A DNA stretch of 64,000 nt. Source: Gentiana macrophylla (lineage: Eukaryota > Streptophyta > Magnoliopsida > Gentianales > Gentianaceae). Below the pieces are notes generated by a model. That model made no database searches, was not told the origin of the DNA, and was given only the letters and a program-made list of their open reading frames with translations. The stretch lies in the NCBI GenBank assembly GCA_026214975.1, contig CM047805.1:195114601-195178600 (forward strand). The letters are read 5' to 3'. Below, piece by piece: positions 53,801 through 64,000 of this stretch (the stretch's first letter is position 1; each line of letters starts with the position of its first letter). Position numbers and translations under genes: made by a program.

Positions 53801-54668
53801 CGGTATATTGAGAGAAAGGAAAACAATTCTCCTTTTTGGCTCATGTTGCAACCTGCACTGAGGCAATTCTTATAATTCAGGGTCGTCGCCCTTACCTTAG
53901 TCATGTAAGGACTTTAAATTTCGAGGTAAGTTATTTTTCTACACCTGTGCCTTAGTCCTGTAAGGTCTTTAATTTTAAGGTAAGCTATTCTCTACACCCC
54001 TGCTTTAGTCCCGTGATGTCTTATTCTTTGCATAGTTGATCATACCAATGAGAATTCTAGCACAGCTAGTTGCAATTCGAGATTGTGTCTATGTGAATTA
54101 AGGCGAGTCCTACTTGTCTTGTATTAGCATTGAAATCTATCAGTTCGATAATACACGATTAATGAAATAACTAATTTCGTTTACACACGTAATATTTCCT
54201 TATATTATCACCATGCCATACTCTAGGGATGGTTCGTGAGCTTTTGTGATTCATTAAGGCCTTCCTGGATCCATTGCAATGCACCAAATGGCTCAGCTCA
54301 GCTGGTTTCGTTCTTTCGAGGGACTGGGTCTCCGACATGAAAATAAGAGTGACGTACCTTAGAGTTGTAGTATTGAGAATTTTTTTTGCTTATACTTCGC
54401 CATTATGATGGCGGAAACTTCTCTCATTATTTTCTAGGTCGTCTTTATGTTCGCATAGGTTGAGCTCGTTTGTTTCTTAATTCAAATCTCCATTCTTGGG
54501 AATGGCACTCCTATCACAGCTGGTATGACTGCTTCACACTCGTATGTTAATGCAAAAGGTGTTTATTTGGTGGATGTTGATGGAGTTGTTCGAGATGCCC
54601 ATAAGATATTTGGTAATTGATCGACCCACCTTTAAACTTCTTTTCTAATCTGGTCTTTAGCCCCATTT
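53801..54668. other. Unassigned non-coding stretch
   Basis: Contains two similar lines (cttaccttagtcatgtaaggactttaaatttcgaggtaag at about 53890 and ccttagtcctgtaaggtctttaattttaaggtaag at about 53950), a short direct repeat. It looks like degraded retroelement sequence; no motif identifies it. Confidence 0.4.
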
Positions 54669-54930
54669 TGACGATGCCTTAAATCTTCAGTAGTGAATTT
54701 GAGTAATAGGGCTTCATGAGGATAATCTGATTACTTTGACTAGTGGTTTTGTTGATGAATTATTGTTGAGCCAATGTGCATTGACTGTCTACGTACCTAG
54801 AAGATTTGAGATCAAGCTGTTAACGTAGTTCTGATTTTCGGGGCGATGACACACGATGTCGGTGTTAATGCGGAGTTGCATGTGATAAGGAAATTGGTCA
54901 TGATAATGGAGAAGTTTGTTGATCATGCCA
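54669..54930 (+). repeat. Right member of diverged direct repeat
   Basis: Partner of 47812-48085 in the same orientation, starting tgacgatgccttaaatcttcagtagtgaattt and ending near gagaagtttgttgatcatg. Confidence 0.75.
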
Positions 54931-55099
54931 TTATAGAGCCATTGGAGTTGTTTGTTTGGGTTTTTTTTATATTGCACATATGTTGCTGTTTTGCTGTAAG
55001 TGTAGTGGTATTTCAATTTGGTGTGATTTAGGTTCGTTTTTGGTTGATTTTGGGGTTTCGGGCAAAAAATTTCGATATGCAGATTTACTAATTTTCGAA

Positions 55100-55400
55100 G
55101 GTGGGGGGCGCCGCACTGATGAATCTTCATCTCGAATTACCATGTGATGTGTGGCGGGCGGCAGTGTGGGTGGCGGACGACAAGATGTGTGCGTGGACGA
55201 CGGGACGTGTGGCGGGTACCACGAAAGTTCTGGCGGACGCCAGGAGACCAGATTTTTACGTGACATCATGTAAGCTGGTGGCGGGCGCCATTATGGTGGT
55301 GGAAAGCGCCACTTTTCTCGTGGAGGACGCCAGAAGAGAGCAATAGCTTTTGAGAACATAACGTAAGTGGAGGGTGCCACCGTATTGGTGATGGATGACA
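55100..55400. repeat. Cluster of GGCGGACGCC-type words
   Basis: Within 300 bases there are gtggcgggcgg, ggcggacgac, gtggcgggtacc, ggcggacgcc, ggcgggcgcc, gaaagcgcc and gaggacgcc. This is the same kind of short GC-rich near-palindrome cluster as in the gypsy LTRs of this window, so the stretch is probably part of an old LTR. No ends can be defined. Confidence 0.55.
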
Positions 55401-57505
55401 CAGTGCTAAAAGAGGTCTTAATGATCTCTGAAGCATGGGTAATGATTGTCTTTCTTTCGTGACTTGAATTGTGTACTCCTTTGAGAGTAGTTTATGTTAT
55501 TTGACAAAGTTGGGAGTTCGGTTTCCGTTGGATTTGACTTAGTACCTTTTGGGGATTCTCTACGGGAAGATAGTCTGGATCACCGTAAGCTTTATTCTTA
55601 GTCTTGTGGGTATTGGACTAGGTTCCAATATTTCTTTGCAACGTGCTAGGTAGCCTATACTAGAATGGTTTAGGGTTTAGTGGTCCGTAGGATTCCTTTC
55701 ATGTGAATGAATGTAAGTGGATAGTTAACCTTGTAACTACATATTTGACAGTCTGAAAGATATTTAGCATACTTAGTCTTTGGTGAGTCACGTTTCATTT
55801 TTCATAGCCGGGAGATTTGACGCCACAGGGTCGAGTAGACTCGGGGCCTTGAACTCCACTTGGGACAGGTAGCCCAATGCCATATAAGGGACTGAATGTG
55901 GCATTGTCCAGTCTTTACCATGCAAAGTGTGCTTGGATTTTTTGTGCAACTCATCCCCTATGTTGGCTGACTTTGCTAGCCGGGCTATTAGAGGGGAATG
56001 TACTTTTTATAACATGTTTGGTAGAGTGTGTATAAAACTATGTATACATTATTGTTGTTCCTTATTTATGCTTCTACCAATTACAAAGTACATTTGTAGT
56101 TACACATTTTTTATTGTATTTCCATCCCGAGAAGGTGGTACGGTGTACGTTGGATTCGAGGTCTCTAATGAGTGAAACCTGAAGACGTAGCTATTGAAGC
56201 TTATGTTTATCTTTAACCTTTTGTATTAATGAGATATAGTCAAGACACTAGTATTTTCTGATTGTAAATACCGTAGAATAGTTGAAATGGATGAATGGTG
56301 CTTCGATCATTGTGCAATAGCTTTGGGATGATATTTTAGTTGCAACTTGTGTTTCTTTTTGATCTTTTGTAGAAGTCTTTTAGTTTCCCCAATCTATATG
56401 TTCGTTTTCCGCGTGGAAAACTGATGTTGCTGTTGTCATACTCACTTATATGATTGATTGATTTTACTTGTATACATGCTAGACGTTTTTTTTCCGGATA
56501 ATAACTCGCTATTCGGAACATAGGTGTTCTTGCAATAAAATAGCAGTTAAGTAATTAATTTCAGTATAACATCATTTCAGTATTTTATATCAGTAGAGGC
56601 CATTAATTCCACTTTAGTTGCATACTTTACTTTCACTACAAAGAGCATGCACTATTTATTAATACATATATTTTCAATATGTATGACTAACCTAATAGTG
56701 AACTCCAAGGCTTGTTTAATTGCTTCCTTAGTTCACTCTTGATGTTTAGACAATGCTTACGGAGCATTCGTGATCACTCTTTTTTGAAAAAATAATAATT
56801 CGTGATCACTCTTTTGTTTATATGTATTTCAGATGAGACTCAGGGTATCGGGAAGGTAGAGCATGCACTATTTGTTTGGTGTATTCGTGCATTCATTACT
56901 TTGAATATGCATCAATATTTCTGATTTAAAGTCATTAATTACAGGGAATTAATTGAACAAAAAAAACCTTTACTTAGATAAATCTAAAACACAGTTTAAA
57001 AACCAAAACCGGACCAAACTGAACTGGATTATTGGATCGGTTTCATAGGGGAGTTCATACTAGTTTGGTTCTAAAAATTTCAAAACCGTCCAAACAGTTC
57101 GGTTCGAAAATTTATAAAAAACTAACCGGACTGGACTATATACACTCCCTAGACAAAACCAAAAAATTAAATAAACTAATATTTTGAGACATGATATTAT
57201 TACTTATTGAAAAATAAATTTGCGCCACTTTCCAATTTTACATTCTTTATAAATCTTTTGTAAAAACGTTTTCATTACTTCATTGGTATTTCCAAGTTAT
57301 TTGTCTCACTTACCGTACAATATTTTTAAAAAAAATTCGTTCTTTTTTTTTACAGAATATTGGGTTTTAGTCCATTTTTTCCCCTGTATATAAATTTTAA
57401 TCCACTATCATTTTTTTTGTTGCAATAAGGACAAAATAATTCTATTTGGACTAAATTACCCCTAATCAACCTCTCTCTTCGGTACCCACATCCAGTACAT
57501 GATTC
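55401..57505. other. Unassigned non-coding stretch, partly retroelement-like
   Basis: The part 55401-56200 has strings seen in plant gypsy LTRs (gggtcgagtagactcggggcc near 55827, ccaatgccatataaggg near 55875). From 56200 to 57505 the sequence is AT-rich with two close copies of a phrase (cggagcattcgtgatcactctttt and attcgtgatcactcttttg, 56759-56815; gagcatgcactattt at 56643 and 56860). No gene is recognised. Confidence 0.4.
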
Positions 57506-57850
57506 TTACCGTAATTTCACAATATTACTTCCGGCGAAAGAACTTGCAATTCTTCTTCCCACATCCACCGTAGCAAGCTTGATAGGGATCCCAATACTTT
57601 GAATCCAGAAACTGCAATTAGCAAAGAAGTTCTCATCTTCATTCCAATCATTTTTCCAGGATTTCAATACGAGCTGAGTTCCATCGAAGCTCCAAGGCCC
57701 AGATTCCAAAAGCCGATTCAGGGGTGAATCGATTTCAAAAATAAAATGATATGTGTTATTCTCCAATCTTCTCCAAGGCCTAGATTCCGTTGCTGGAATT
57801 GTCTTTGTCGCATTATCTATAGGAAAGCGCAGCCAAACTAGTGAGTGATT
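57506..57850 (-). pseudogene. LINE-type ORF1 fragment with DUF4283 domain
   Basis: The minus strand reads ETIPATESRPW-like sequence into NTYHFIFEIDSPLNRLLESGPWSFDG, then LVLKSWKNDW and CSFWIQSIGIPIKLAT. The RLLxxGPWxFDG, LxLxxW and FWxQxxGIP motifs are those of DUF4283, the RNA-binding domain found in ORF1 of plant LINEs and in related host genes. About 110 residues remain, cut at both ends by stops; no zinc knuckle or endonuclease follows. It could also be a fragment of a host DUF4283 gene, though truncated LINEs are far more common. Confidence 0.7.
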
Positions 57851-59239
57851 CTTCCATTGATATTAATTATCTGAAACTTGTCTCTGTTTGCTGTTCGATT
57901 TCTCTGAATATGCAGCTTATAACACTCAAGTTTTGCAGCTCAGAAGCACATTCATTTCAGCCCCGTTTCAGCCTTTAATTCGCTGAAAAACTGCTCCATT
58001 TTTCAGTTACTCAGCCTAGCTGGCTTCAACTCATTCTTGGCTCAGTTGTCGCTCATCTTTTTCTCTAATGTTCAGGTCATTTTCTATCTCACTTTCACCT
58101 CAATAGCAGCTCCAACATTAGCTAAAATTGAGCTTCTTATAAGCTGAATTCATGTCATGTGTTCTTAATGTTGAAATATTAGGAACATAGTTCTTATAAT
58201 TCTCGAGATCGGAGCATCATTGCAGTAAATTTAATCCAAATTGTTTGCCTCTTTTACTGTTTTTGGTCTGAACTAAGAGCCCGATTGAATTACTTGGTTA
58301 TTGAATCTAGTGTCAATCCACTCCATCCATTTTCATATGCAATAGATTTCATTTATATATTTGTTAATGGATTTTGCTGATTGATAAAGGGAATTTGAGC
58401 AATTTAGCTAGTGATATACGATTACCTGGTCGCCTTTATTGGTGGCATATGCCTTTTTTTTATAGGGAAAGTAATTGTGGAAGGAAGCTTAAATAAGAAA
58501 AAAATATAGCAGCTTTGGTAAAAGAAGCATGAAGGTCCAAGAAATGGGAATCTTGGGCTTCATTTTATCATGTTTGTATTTGTCATAAATTGTCAAGCTG
58601 ATGGGAATATGTTTCGTATTGCAGTTGCAGTTGATGTATTGATGTGGATAATGCATTATCGAGGAGGATTAGCTCTTATCTCCGACAACAAAGACCTCAT
58701 ATGCAATGTAAGTTCATTTTACTCGACTCCAGCTTTTTCGTACTTTTTTGCTTCGGATTACAGAATAGGAAGTTTCAATTGAATTAAATCGTTGAATAAA
58801 TGTTGTTTTATGTGAAAATTAAAGTTGATGCAATTCAGCTAGCTCGAGTGTTCTGAAAAGAATGGCTGAAAACAACTGGTTTCTTCATCTATTCCGATGA
58901 ATAAATAGATTCTCGATAATTCGCGTATTGAGTCCGGGATCTGCTCCTCCGCAACCTGGGGTTGAGAGGAATCCCAAGCGCGTATTAAACCGCCATGGTA
59001 GATATAAGCTACCATCGTCAACTCTTTTTGATAACCATGAAGTTGAAATTAATAGTTCTGATTTTTTTTTCCGAGAGGACTAATAGTTCTGTTGAGAACA
59101 TAAATAATGGTAGGTCTGTTGTGGTTGATCATATTGGTGATCCCACGGTTTAAGGTTTCGTTTAAGGATGCATCTATGATGTTTTAAAGAAGATTGATTG
59201 TGTTTTTAACTTGGTTCATATCATTAAGATTTCTAATAG
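57851..59239. other. Non-coding stretch, no gene recognised
   Basis: Moderately AT-rich and low in recognisable repeats. An open frame at 58570-58782 includes a RGGLALI-like string that hints at LINE endonuclease, but nothing around it supports this. Nothing else is seen. Confidence 0.4.
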
Positions 59240-59242
59240 ACT

Positions 59243-60146
59243 AGTGTTACTTTGTTAGTGTGTTACTTTGTTGGTGTGTTACTTTGTTGAGAATAAAAAT
59301 AGACTAGTGTGTTACTTTGTTGGTGTGTTACTTTGTTACTATGTTACTTTGTTGAGAACAAAAATAGACTAGTGTGTTACTTTGTTGGTGTGTTACTTTG
59401 TTGAGAACAAAAATAGACTAGTGTGTTAATTTGTTGGTGTGTTACTTAATTTGTTGGTGTGTTACTTTGTTGAGAACAAAAATAAACTAGCGTGTTACTT
59501 TGTTGAGAACAAAAATAGACTAGTGTGTTACTTTGTTGGTGTGTTACTTTGTTGTTGAGAACAAAAATAGACTAGTGTGTTACTTTGTTGGTGTGTTACT
59601 TTGTTGAGAACAAAAATAGACTGGTGTGTTACTTGGTTGGTGTGTTACTTTGTTGAGAACAAAAATAGACTAGTGTGTTACTTTGTTGGTGTGTTACTTG
59701 GTTTGTGTGTACTTGGTTGGTGTGTTACTTTGTAGAGAACGAAAATATACTAGTGTGTTACTTTGTTGAGAACAAAAATAGACGAGTGTGTTACTTTGTT
59801 GGTGTGTTACTTTGTTGTTGAGAACAAAAATAGACTAGTGTGTTACTTTGTTGGTGTGTTACTTTGTTGAGAACAAAAATAGACTAGTGTGTTACTTTGT
59901 TGTTGTGTTACTTTGTTGGTGTGTTACTTTGTTTAGAACAAAAATAGACTAGTGAGTTACTTTGTTGGTGGGTTACTTTGTTGGTGTGTTACTTTGTTGA
60001 GAACAAAACTAGACTAGTGTGTTACTTTGTTGGTGTGTTACTTTGTTAGTGTGTTACTTTGTTGAGGACAAAAATAGGCTAGTGTGTTACTTTGTTGGTG
60101 TGTTACTTTGTTGAGAACAAAAATAGACTAGTGTGTTACTTTGTTG
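59243..60146. repeat. Minisatellite, 16 copies of an A-rich unit with gtgtgttactttgttg spacers
   Basis: The module is gtgtgttactttgttg, repeated once or more, then agaacaaaaatagacta. I count 16 occurrences of the A-rich half; the number of gtgtgttactttgttg words between them varies from one to three. Scattered variants (aataaacta, aatatacta, gacgag) show independent mutation. It is non-coding and lies about 1.5 kb downstream of the UGT gene. Confidence 0.93.
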
Positions 60147-61657
60147 ATTCAAATGGTTATGTTTGTGTTTTTTTCTTTAGAAAATTGGTGGAGCTGATTC
60201 TCTATTGATGATGCCGAGCCGATGCTATTTGATGCATTTTCTCGCTTCATACATCTTTCATGGAGTTTGATGTGGTGCGGGTTTGAAGAATGAAGGTCCA
60301 TAGATGGTAAAACAGATCGCTTTTTCTTCAAGAACTCAAGAATGTTTTAGTTTCATTAATATGCTTTTTGATTACATCCAATAAGTATTAGGTTTTATTC
60401 TCTTGATTCCCCCGAGTTGCATCACCATAATGCTTTCATAGATTGTTTCTTTAGGATATGAAGCATTTTTTTGATAGATTGTTGTATTATGCAACGTTAA
60501 TGATGATATTTTGGATGTTAATAAAATGTGTCATCATTCTTTGTATCACTTCGCATCGTGTCATCATTATCGTGTATTCTTGTGTCATCATTCAAGTATT
60601 CGTGTATCATATTCTTGTATTCTTGTATTCATCGTAAAAGTTCGCGATAAAATTCTTGCTTTCAAATACTATGTCGAAAATGTATCAAACGTGGTCTCAA
60701 ATTGAAGATAAAAAAAATTATGAATTTTGGTGAAACAATTTTGATGATCGGTTTTAAATCAAAATTTACTGGTCGCTTATAAGAAAAACGCCCAGGTTAA
60801 TATAAATGTTTTTTCGCCTTTCAAAATATACGTCGGAAGGATATCGTGTTTGGGTTCAAATTGAAGAGCAAAAAAAAAATATGAATTTTGGTGAAAAAAT
60901 TTCGACGATCGGAGTTTTAAATGAAAAGTTATAAGTGTTTGAAAAAAAAAAAAGAAGAACAGCAGCATCAGCGTTCAAGGCCAACTTTCATATACATTTT
61001 TACCTTCAAACCTGAAGCGCGTGATTAAAGGGTTAATTTTGTCCGTATCAAATTCCTTTGTCTTTTTTGCAACTAAAAAAAAGAGTGTGTCCTATTTATT
61101 TATTTTGTAAATATTTTTGTCTTTTTGCCTCAATCCCCCTTTTTTTTAAGGGTCTCACCCATCAAGTTACGATATTTGACACAATCATCATTTACATTCT
61201 TGATCTGGTGTATAATATTATAACCATAATATAAACTATCACGATCAAATGTGCAGATGTCATTTGTTATGTCTCAGAAATTGTGCTCGTATCATTATTC
61301 AATTTAAGTAATGATACCGGAGGATCACAAATTACTTAAATTTAAATGAAAAAGGAGTAATCAACACCCAACATGGTAAAAATGTTAATAGAGAAAGAAA
61401 CCGAATCAAAAAGTGCAGACATCACATTAAAAATGAAAATATTTCTCAGAATTCTCCCCCAAAAAGAAAAAAAGCAACAAATTAAGAAGGAAAAAAATAT
61501 ACTACTGTCCTAACATACATTCCGACATAACGAATATCACAGTCTTATACAAGCAACGAGACCACTAATGATACGACCATCGCCACGTCCGTTTGTAATA
61601 TTCGTTGCTTGAGAACAGTTACGAGACTATCGTTACTCGAAAAAAAACATTGAACAA
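60147..61657. other. Intergenic stretch downstream of UGT, with a weak duplicated segment
   Basis: Two segments (about 60688-60775 and 60837-60935) share aaattgaagakmaaaaaaa, tatgaattttggtgaaa, atttYgaYgatcgg and gttttaaat, a diverged duplication about 155 bases apart. Elsewhere there is AT-rich sequence with A-runs. The UGT transcript would end in the right part, but no clear polyadenylation signal can be assigned. Confidence 0.5.
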
Positions 61658-63052
61658 TCAGATACCATTAGATGATTGCTTATTGAAGTTCTCACAAAGT
61701 TCCTTAATCTCCATCACCAAAGCATCAATCTCTTCACCACCTTTCATTTTCAGCTGCATACTTAGCTCCTCCATCTTCTTCCTCACTTCGTCTCCACTTT
61801 CATCCACCAAAACTTGTCTGACCACTTTAGCAATTTCCTTGCTCTGAAGCTTTCCTTCTTCATCTCTAATGGCTTCCACCCCCACTCCAACGGCTTCTAC
61901 AAACCTAGCAATCAAAGGTTGATCTAAATGCATTGGCATTGCAACAATCGGAACACCGAATTTCATGCTTTCCATTACAGAACTCCATCCACCATGGCTC
62001 AAGAACCCACCTGTACTTTTATGCTTTAGAATTCTTGTCTGTGGGGCCCATTTTTCTACTACCATTCCTCTGTCTTTTGTCTTCTCCAAAAACCCATTTG
62101 GAAGTGCTTCTTGAATTGTGATTCTCTCTCCTACAGGAAATCTTATGACCCATATGAAATTGACTTCACTTAGCTCCAACCCTTTTGCTATTTCATATCT
62201 TTCTTCTTCTGTTAAGAAATACTCACTCCCAAATGAAACAAAGAGAACAGAGGATTTCTCTTTTTTGTCAAGAAATTGAATGATTTCTGATTGGCTTTCA
62301 TCTTCATCTTCATTAATCAAAGAATCATCTTCCACTAGCTGGCCTACTAGTACCACTTTCTTCTCCCATAATTTTTCAAGCATTTCTATGTATTTGCCTT
62401 CAATTTCTCTGCAAGATTTCACCAACAAAAGACTACATGAATTCCTCACCGCCCCAACAAATTTATTGACACCTTTACCCTTATCATCGCCTTGGGATTG
62501 GGATTCACTTTGACCTTGAGCTTGCATTTTCTTTATCTCATATCCACGGAAATAGATTTCTGGAAATGGGAATTGGGTTTGGGGACAATTGATCATGAAC
62601 CAAAAGAAACCCATAATACAAGCACCGGTGACCATGAATTGAACCGCCGGAATATTCTGAGAAACCGCCATTTCTGCCGCCCATGGTTGATTAAAGTCGT
62701 AGATAACCAAATCTGGTTGAAATTTGGTCAAAATGGTCGAAAATTGAGGGCTGGCTTTCTCGTATTCGTTCTTGAGTGTGGCCATCAGATGGGGTGGGAG
62801 GCCATTAGTGGTGTGGTTGTGAAGAGGAAGCTCCGGCGACGGTGGAATGTGAAAAGGGACTAGCTCTATTGAATTAGCATACTTTTGGGTGATCTTTTTT
62901 TCAACGGATTGTAAGAGAATAGGGGTGGAACAAATGTAAGTATGGAGGTTTCTGTCAGCTAGCTTCTTGGCTAGCTCAAGGAAGGGGGAGATATGGCCGT
63001 GGGCTAGCCATGGCAGCATTAATACAGAGGATGCAGTTTTCTTGGGCTCCAT
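61658..63052 (-). CDS. UDP-glycosyltransferase, UGT94-like, 464 aa
   Basis: Single-exon gene. It should move a sugar from a UDP-sugar to a small molecule in the cytosol; UGT94-type (group A) enzymes usually extend an existing sugar on a flavonoid, lignan or terpenoid glycoside. The start is ATG at 63052: the frame stays open 6 codons upstream but with no ATG. Visible features: N-terminal MLPWLAHGHISPF with catalytic His20, VIYDF with partner Asp119, a Gln/Ser-rich loop near residues 181-197, and the 44-residue PSPG donor-binding box at residues 335-378 (61919-62050), from WAPQ to HLDQ. The final Gln fits UDP-glucose use. In the box the usual HCGWNS reads HGGWSS; Ser in the Asn position is common in group A, Gly for Cys is less usual. 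Length is normal for the family. No frame break is seen. The acceptor cannot be told from sequence. Confidence 0.92.
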   Translation of the reverse strand: MEPKKTASSVLMLPWLAHGHISPFLELAKKLADRNLHTYICSTPILLQSVEKKITQKYANSIELVPFHIPPSPELPLHNHTTNGLPPHLMATLKNEYEKASPQFSTILTKFQPDLVIYDFNQPWAAEMAVSQNIPAVQFMVTGACIMGFFWFMINCPQTQFPFPEIYFRGYEIKKMQAQGQSESQSQGDDKGKGVNKFVGAVRNSCSLLLVKSCREIEGKYIEMLEKLWEKKVVLVGQLVEDDSLINEDEDESQSEIIQFLDKKEKSSVLFVSFGSEYFLTEEERYEIAKGLELSEVNFIWVIRFPVGERITIQEALPNGFLEKTKDRGMVVEKWAPQTRILKHKSTGGFLSHGGWSSVMESMKFGVPIVAMPMHLDQPLIARFVEAVGVGVEAIRDEEGKLQSKEIAKVVRQVLVDESGDEVRKKMEELSMQLKMKGGEEIDALVMEIKELCENFNKQSSNGI

Positions 63053-63111
63053 GGATGAAAGAAGATCCACTCAGCCTTTGGACTCTCTGTTTGTTGATTA
63101 GATGTGGGTAG

Positions 63112-63120
63112 ATATATATA
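63112..63120 (-). promoter_or_regulatory. TATA box of UGT gene
   Basis: TATATATAT on the minus strand, about 60 bases upstream of the ATG. A start about 30 bases downstream would leave a leader of roughly 30 bases. The next 170 bases upstream are AT-rich; no further element is assigned. Confidence 0.65.
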
Positions 63121-64000
63121 GAAGGTCGTTCTCTGGCAAAGAGGTCAATTCTTACATTCATATTTATTTAAGGAAAATTCAAGTAAATAAAACGAAACAA
63201 TTTATTTTGGAAATTTTAGAAAACTTGAAAACTAAACAAATAAACAAATAAACAACGCGCAGCTAAACTAGCATCAAATCTCTTTCTTTCTCTACTTTTC
63301 CTCTCCCCTTTGATACTCCAGCCGCCCCCTGCAAAAACTTCCCTTGGCGCCGGCGGCCTTGTGCTGCCGGCGTCCACCTCTTCCCTTCTTCGTGTAAATA
63401 TTTCCTCTACTAGTTAAGCTTCTTTTGGTTTCTCCTCCCTTGCTTCTTTTTGTTTTGATCGATCTATCTCCTCCGTCGTCCTTGCCCGGTGCTCCGTTAG
63501 GCCGGATGCTTTTTGATCCTCTCTTCAGATCTTGATCTAGGAGGAGCGGTTGGCTTTTCCGGCGACCTTTTGGTGGCGTTCTTTGACGATGAGATTTAGA
63601 TCTGGGGCTTGGGAGGTTGCCGGCGACACTGCTTTTGCTACTGCTGCGTTGCTCTTGCCGCCGGTTTCTCTTGGTCGATGGGCTGACCAGTTTGGTTCCG
63701 GGGAGTTGTTTCTCGGAGGTTCGATCTTCGCTTCTGTTTCCGCTTCTTGATCCGAAATTATTGTCGGTCACTAGTGGCAATCTTTCGTGTCCAACCGTCA
63801 CATGTGGCATCTTCCGCGGCAGCTCATGGTTCGTTGGTAGGATTTCAGGAGGGACGCCTGGTTTGCACGGGCACGGTGGTATCTTGGCGGTGTTTGCTAT
63901 TTTTCTTTTATTTTGTGTTTTTATTAGTTTGTTTGTATTAGCTTGTTTGTCTGGTAATAGATGGAATAAGAGGTTCCGTGTCTGAGCGTCTTTCTGTCAT
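63121..64000. other. Upstream flank of UGT; CT-rich block of unknown nature
   Basis: 63121-63285 is AT-rich. From 63286 to about 63810 the base composition changes abruptly to C/T-rich on the plus strand, with ccggcgacc and ctcctccgtcgtcc words. The opposite strand has an open frame of 172 codons rich in Arg, Lys, Ser and Gly, which looks like a by-product of composition. The last 150 bases (attttcttttattttgtgtttttattag, then tgtttgtctggtaatagatgg) resemble the 3' tails of some plant LINEs, but I cannot support that further. Confidence 0.35.

Noticed and set aside
58570..58782. Possible LINE endonuclease (RGGLALI string)
   Set aside because: Only one short string fits, no catalytic motif or flanking RT was found, and the DUF4283 fragment nearby is on the opposite strand.
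63053..63070. UGT start six codons further upstream
   Set aside because: The upstream codon is GTG, not ATG; the in-frame ATG at 63052 fits the usual UGT N-terminus and the position of the TATA box.
63292..63810. 172-residue Arg/Lys/Ser-rich minus-strand ORF as a gene
   Set aside because: Composition tracks the C/T-rich plus strand, no domain is recognisable, and other frames are also partly open there. Kept only as an unassigned block.

Overview
This window comes from a nuclear plant genome, a eudicot and probably an asterid. The evidence is wall-to-wall LTR retrotransposons with plant-type primer sites (tRNA-iMet and tRNA-Asp), plant B3-domain coding sequence, and one intact UGT94-like glycosyltransferase gene. 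A Lamiales origin is a guess based only on that UGT. There is no prokaryotic or organellar signal. A run of 100 N at 25761-25860 marks an assembly gap.

Region 1 (1-30844) is a nest of retrotransposons. A family with TGTTAG...CTAACA LTRs appears as a deleted copy (1564-2363), a 5'-truncated copy (2640-4253), a full 1838-bp copy with its primer site (23827-25664) and a tail fragment (29952-30844). A minus-strand Athila-like Ty3/gypsy element (about 4794-9067) is interrupted at 9068 by a minus-strand Copia element that has a large extra ORF downstream of pol. That Copia element is split inside its reverse transcriptase/RNase H region by a plus-strand non-autonomous element (14984-21870, target duplication GTAGG). 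This inner element keeps a Gag-like ORF and a 483-aa ORF but has no pol. After the gap come a decayed gypsy integrase and a 1.6-kb LTR (28360-29951).

Region 2 (30845-43317) is the most unusual part. With the insertions removed it is a module of about 3.6 kb. It holds about 188-bp tandem repeats rich in near-palindromes and TGACG motifs, a two-domain B3 gene with one in-frame stop, a 277-codon gene resembling the putative plant transposon domain family (minus strand), a bidirectional repeat-filled promoter, and a second related gene start pointing the other way. A solo LTR (32811-34621, duplication AAGGG) and a 7.1-kb non-coding element (34649-41728, duplication CCTCA) lie inside the minus-strand gene. 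Taking each out with one copy of its duplication leaves one continuous reading frame. The second gene start is cut at 43318 by a third Athila-like LTR.

Region 3 (43318-57850) holds that gypsy LTR and a gag remnant, a decayed Copia 3' end, a young Copia element (48205-53300, 221-bp LTRs, duplication ACATG), diverged direct repeats, a 75-bp tandem repeat and a LINE-type DUF4283 fragment.

Region 4 (57851-64000) is lower in repeats. It has a 0.9-kb minisatellite (16 copies) and the only intact cellular gene, a single-exon UGT (61658-63052, minus) with a TATA box. It probably adds a second sugar to an existing glycoside.

Differences between paired LTRs cluster at CAG/CTG trinucleotides, which usually read CGA/TCG in the other copy. 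The same change underlies frameshifts in the young Copia pol. This suggests consensus errors at CHG-methylated sites, so some of the broken frames here may be artefacts.
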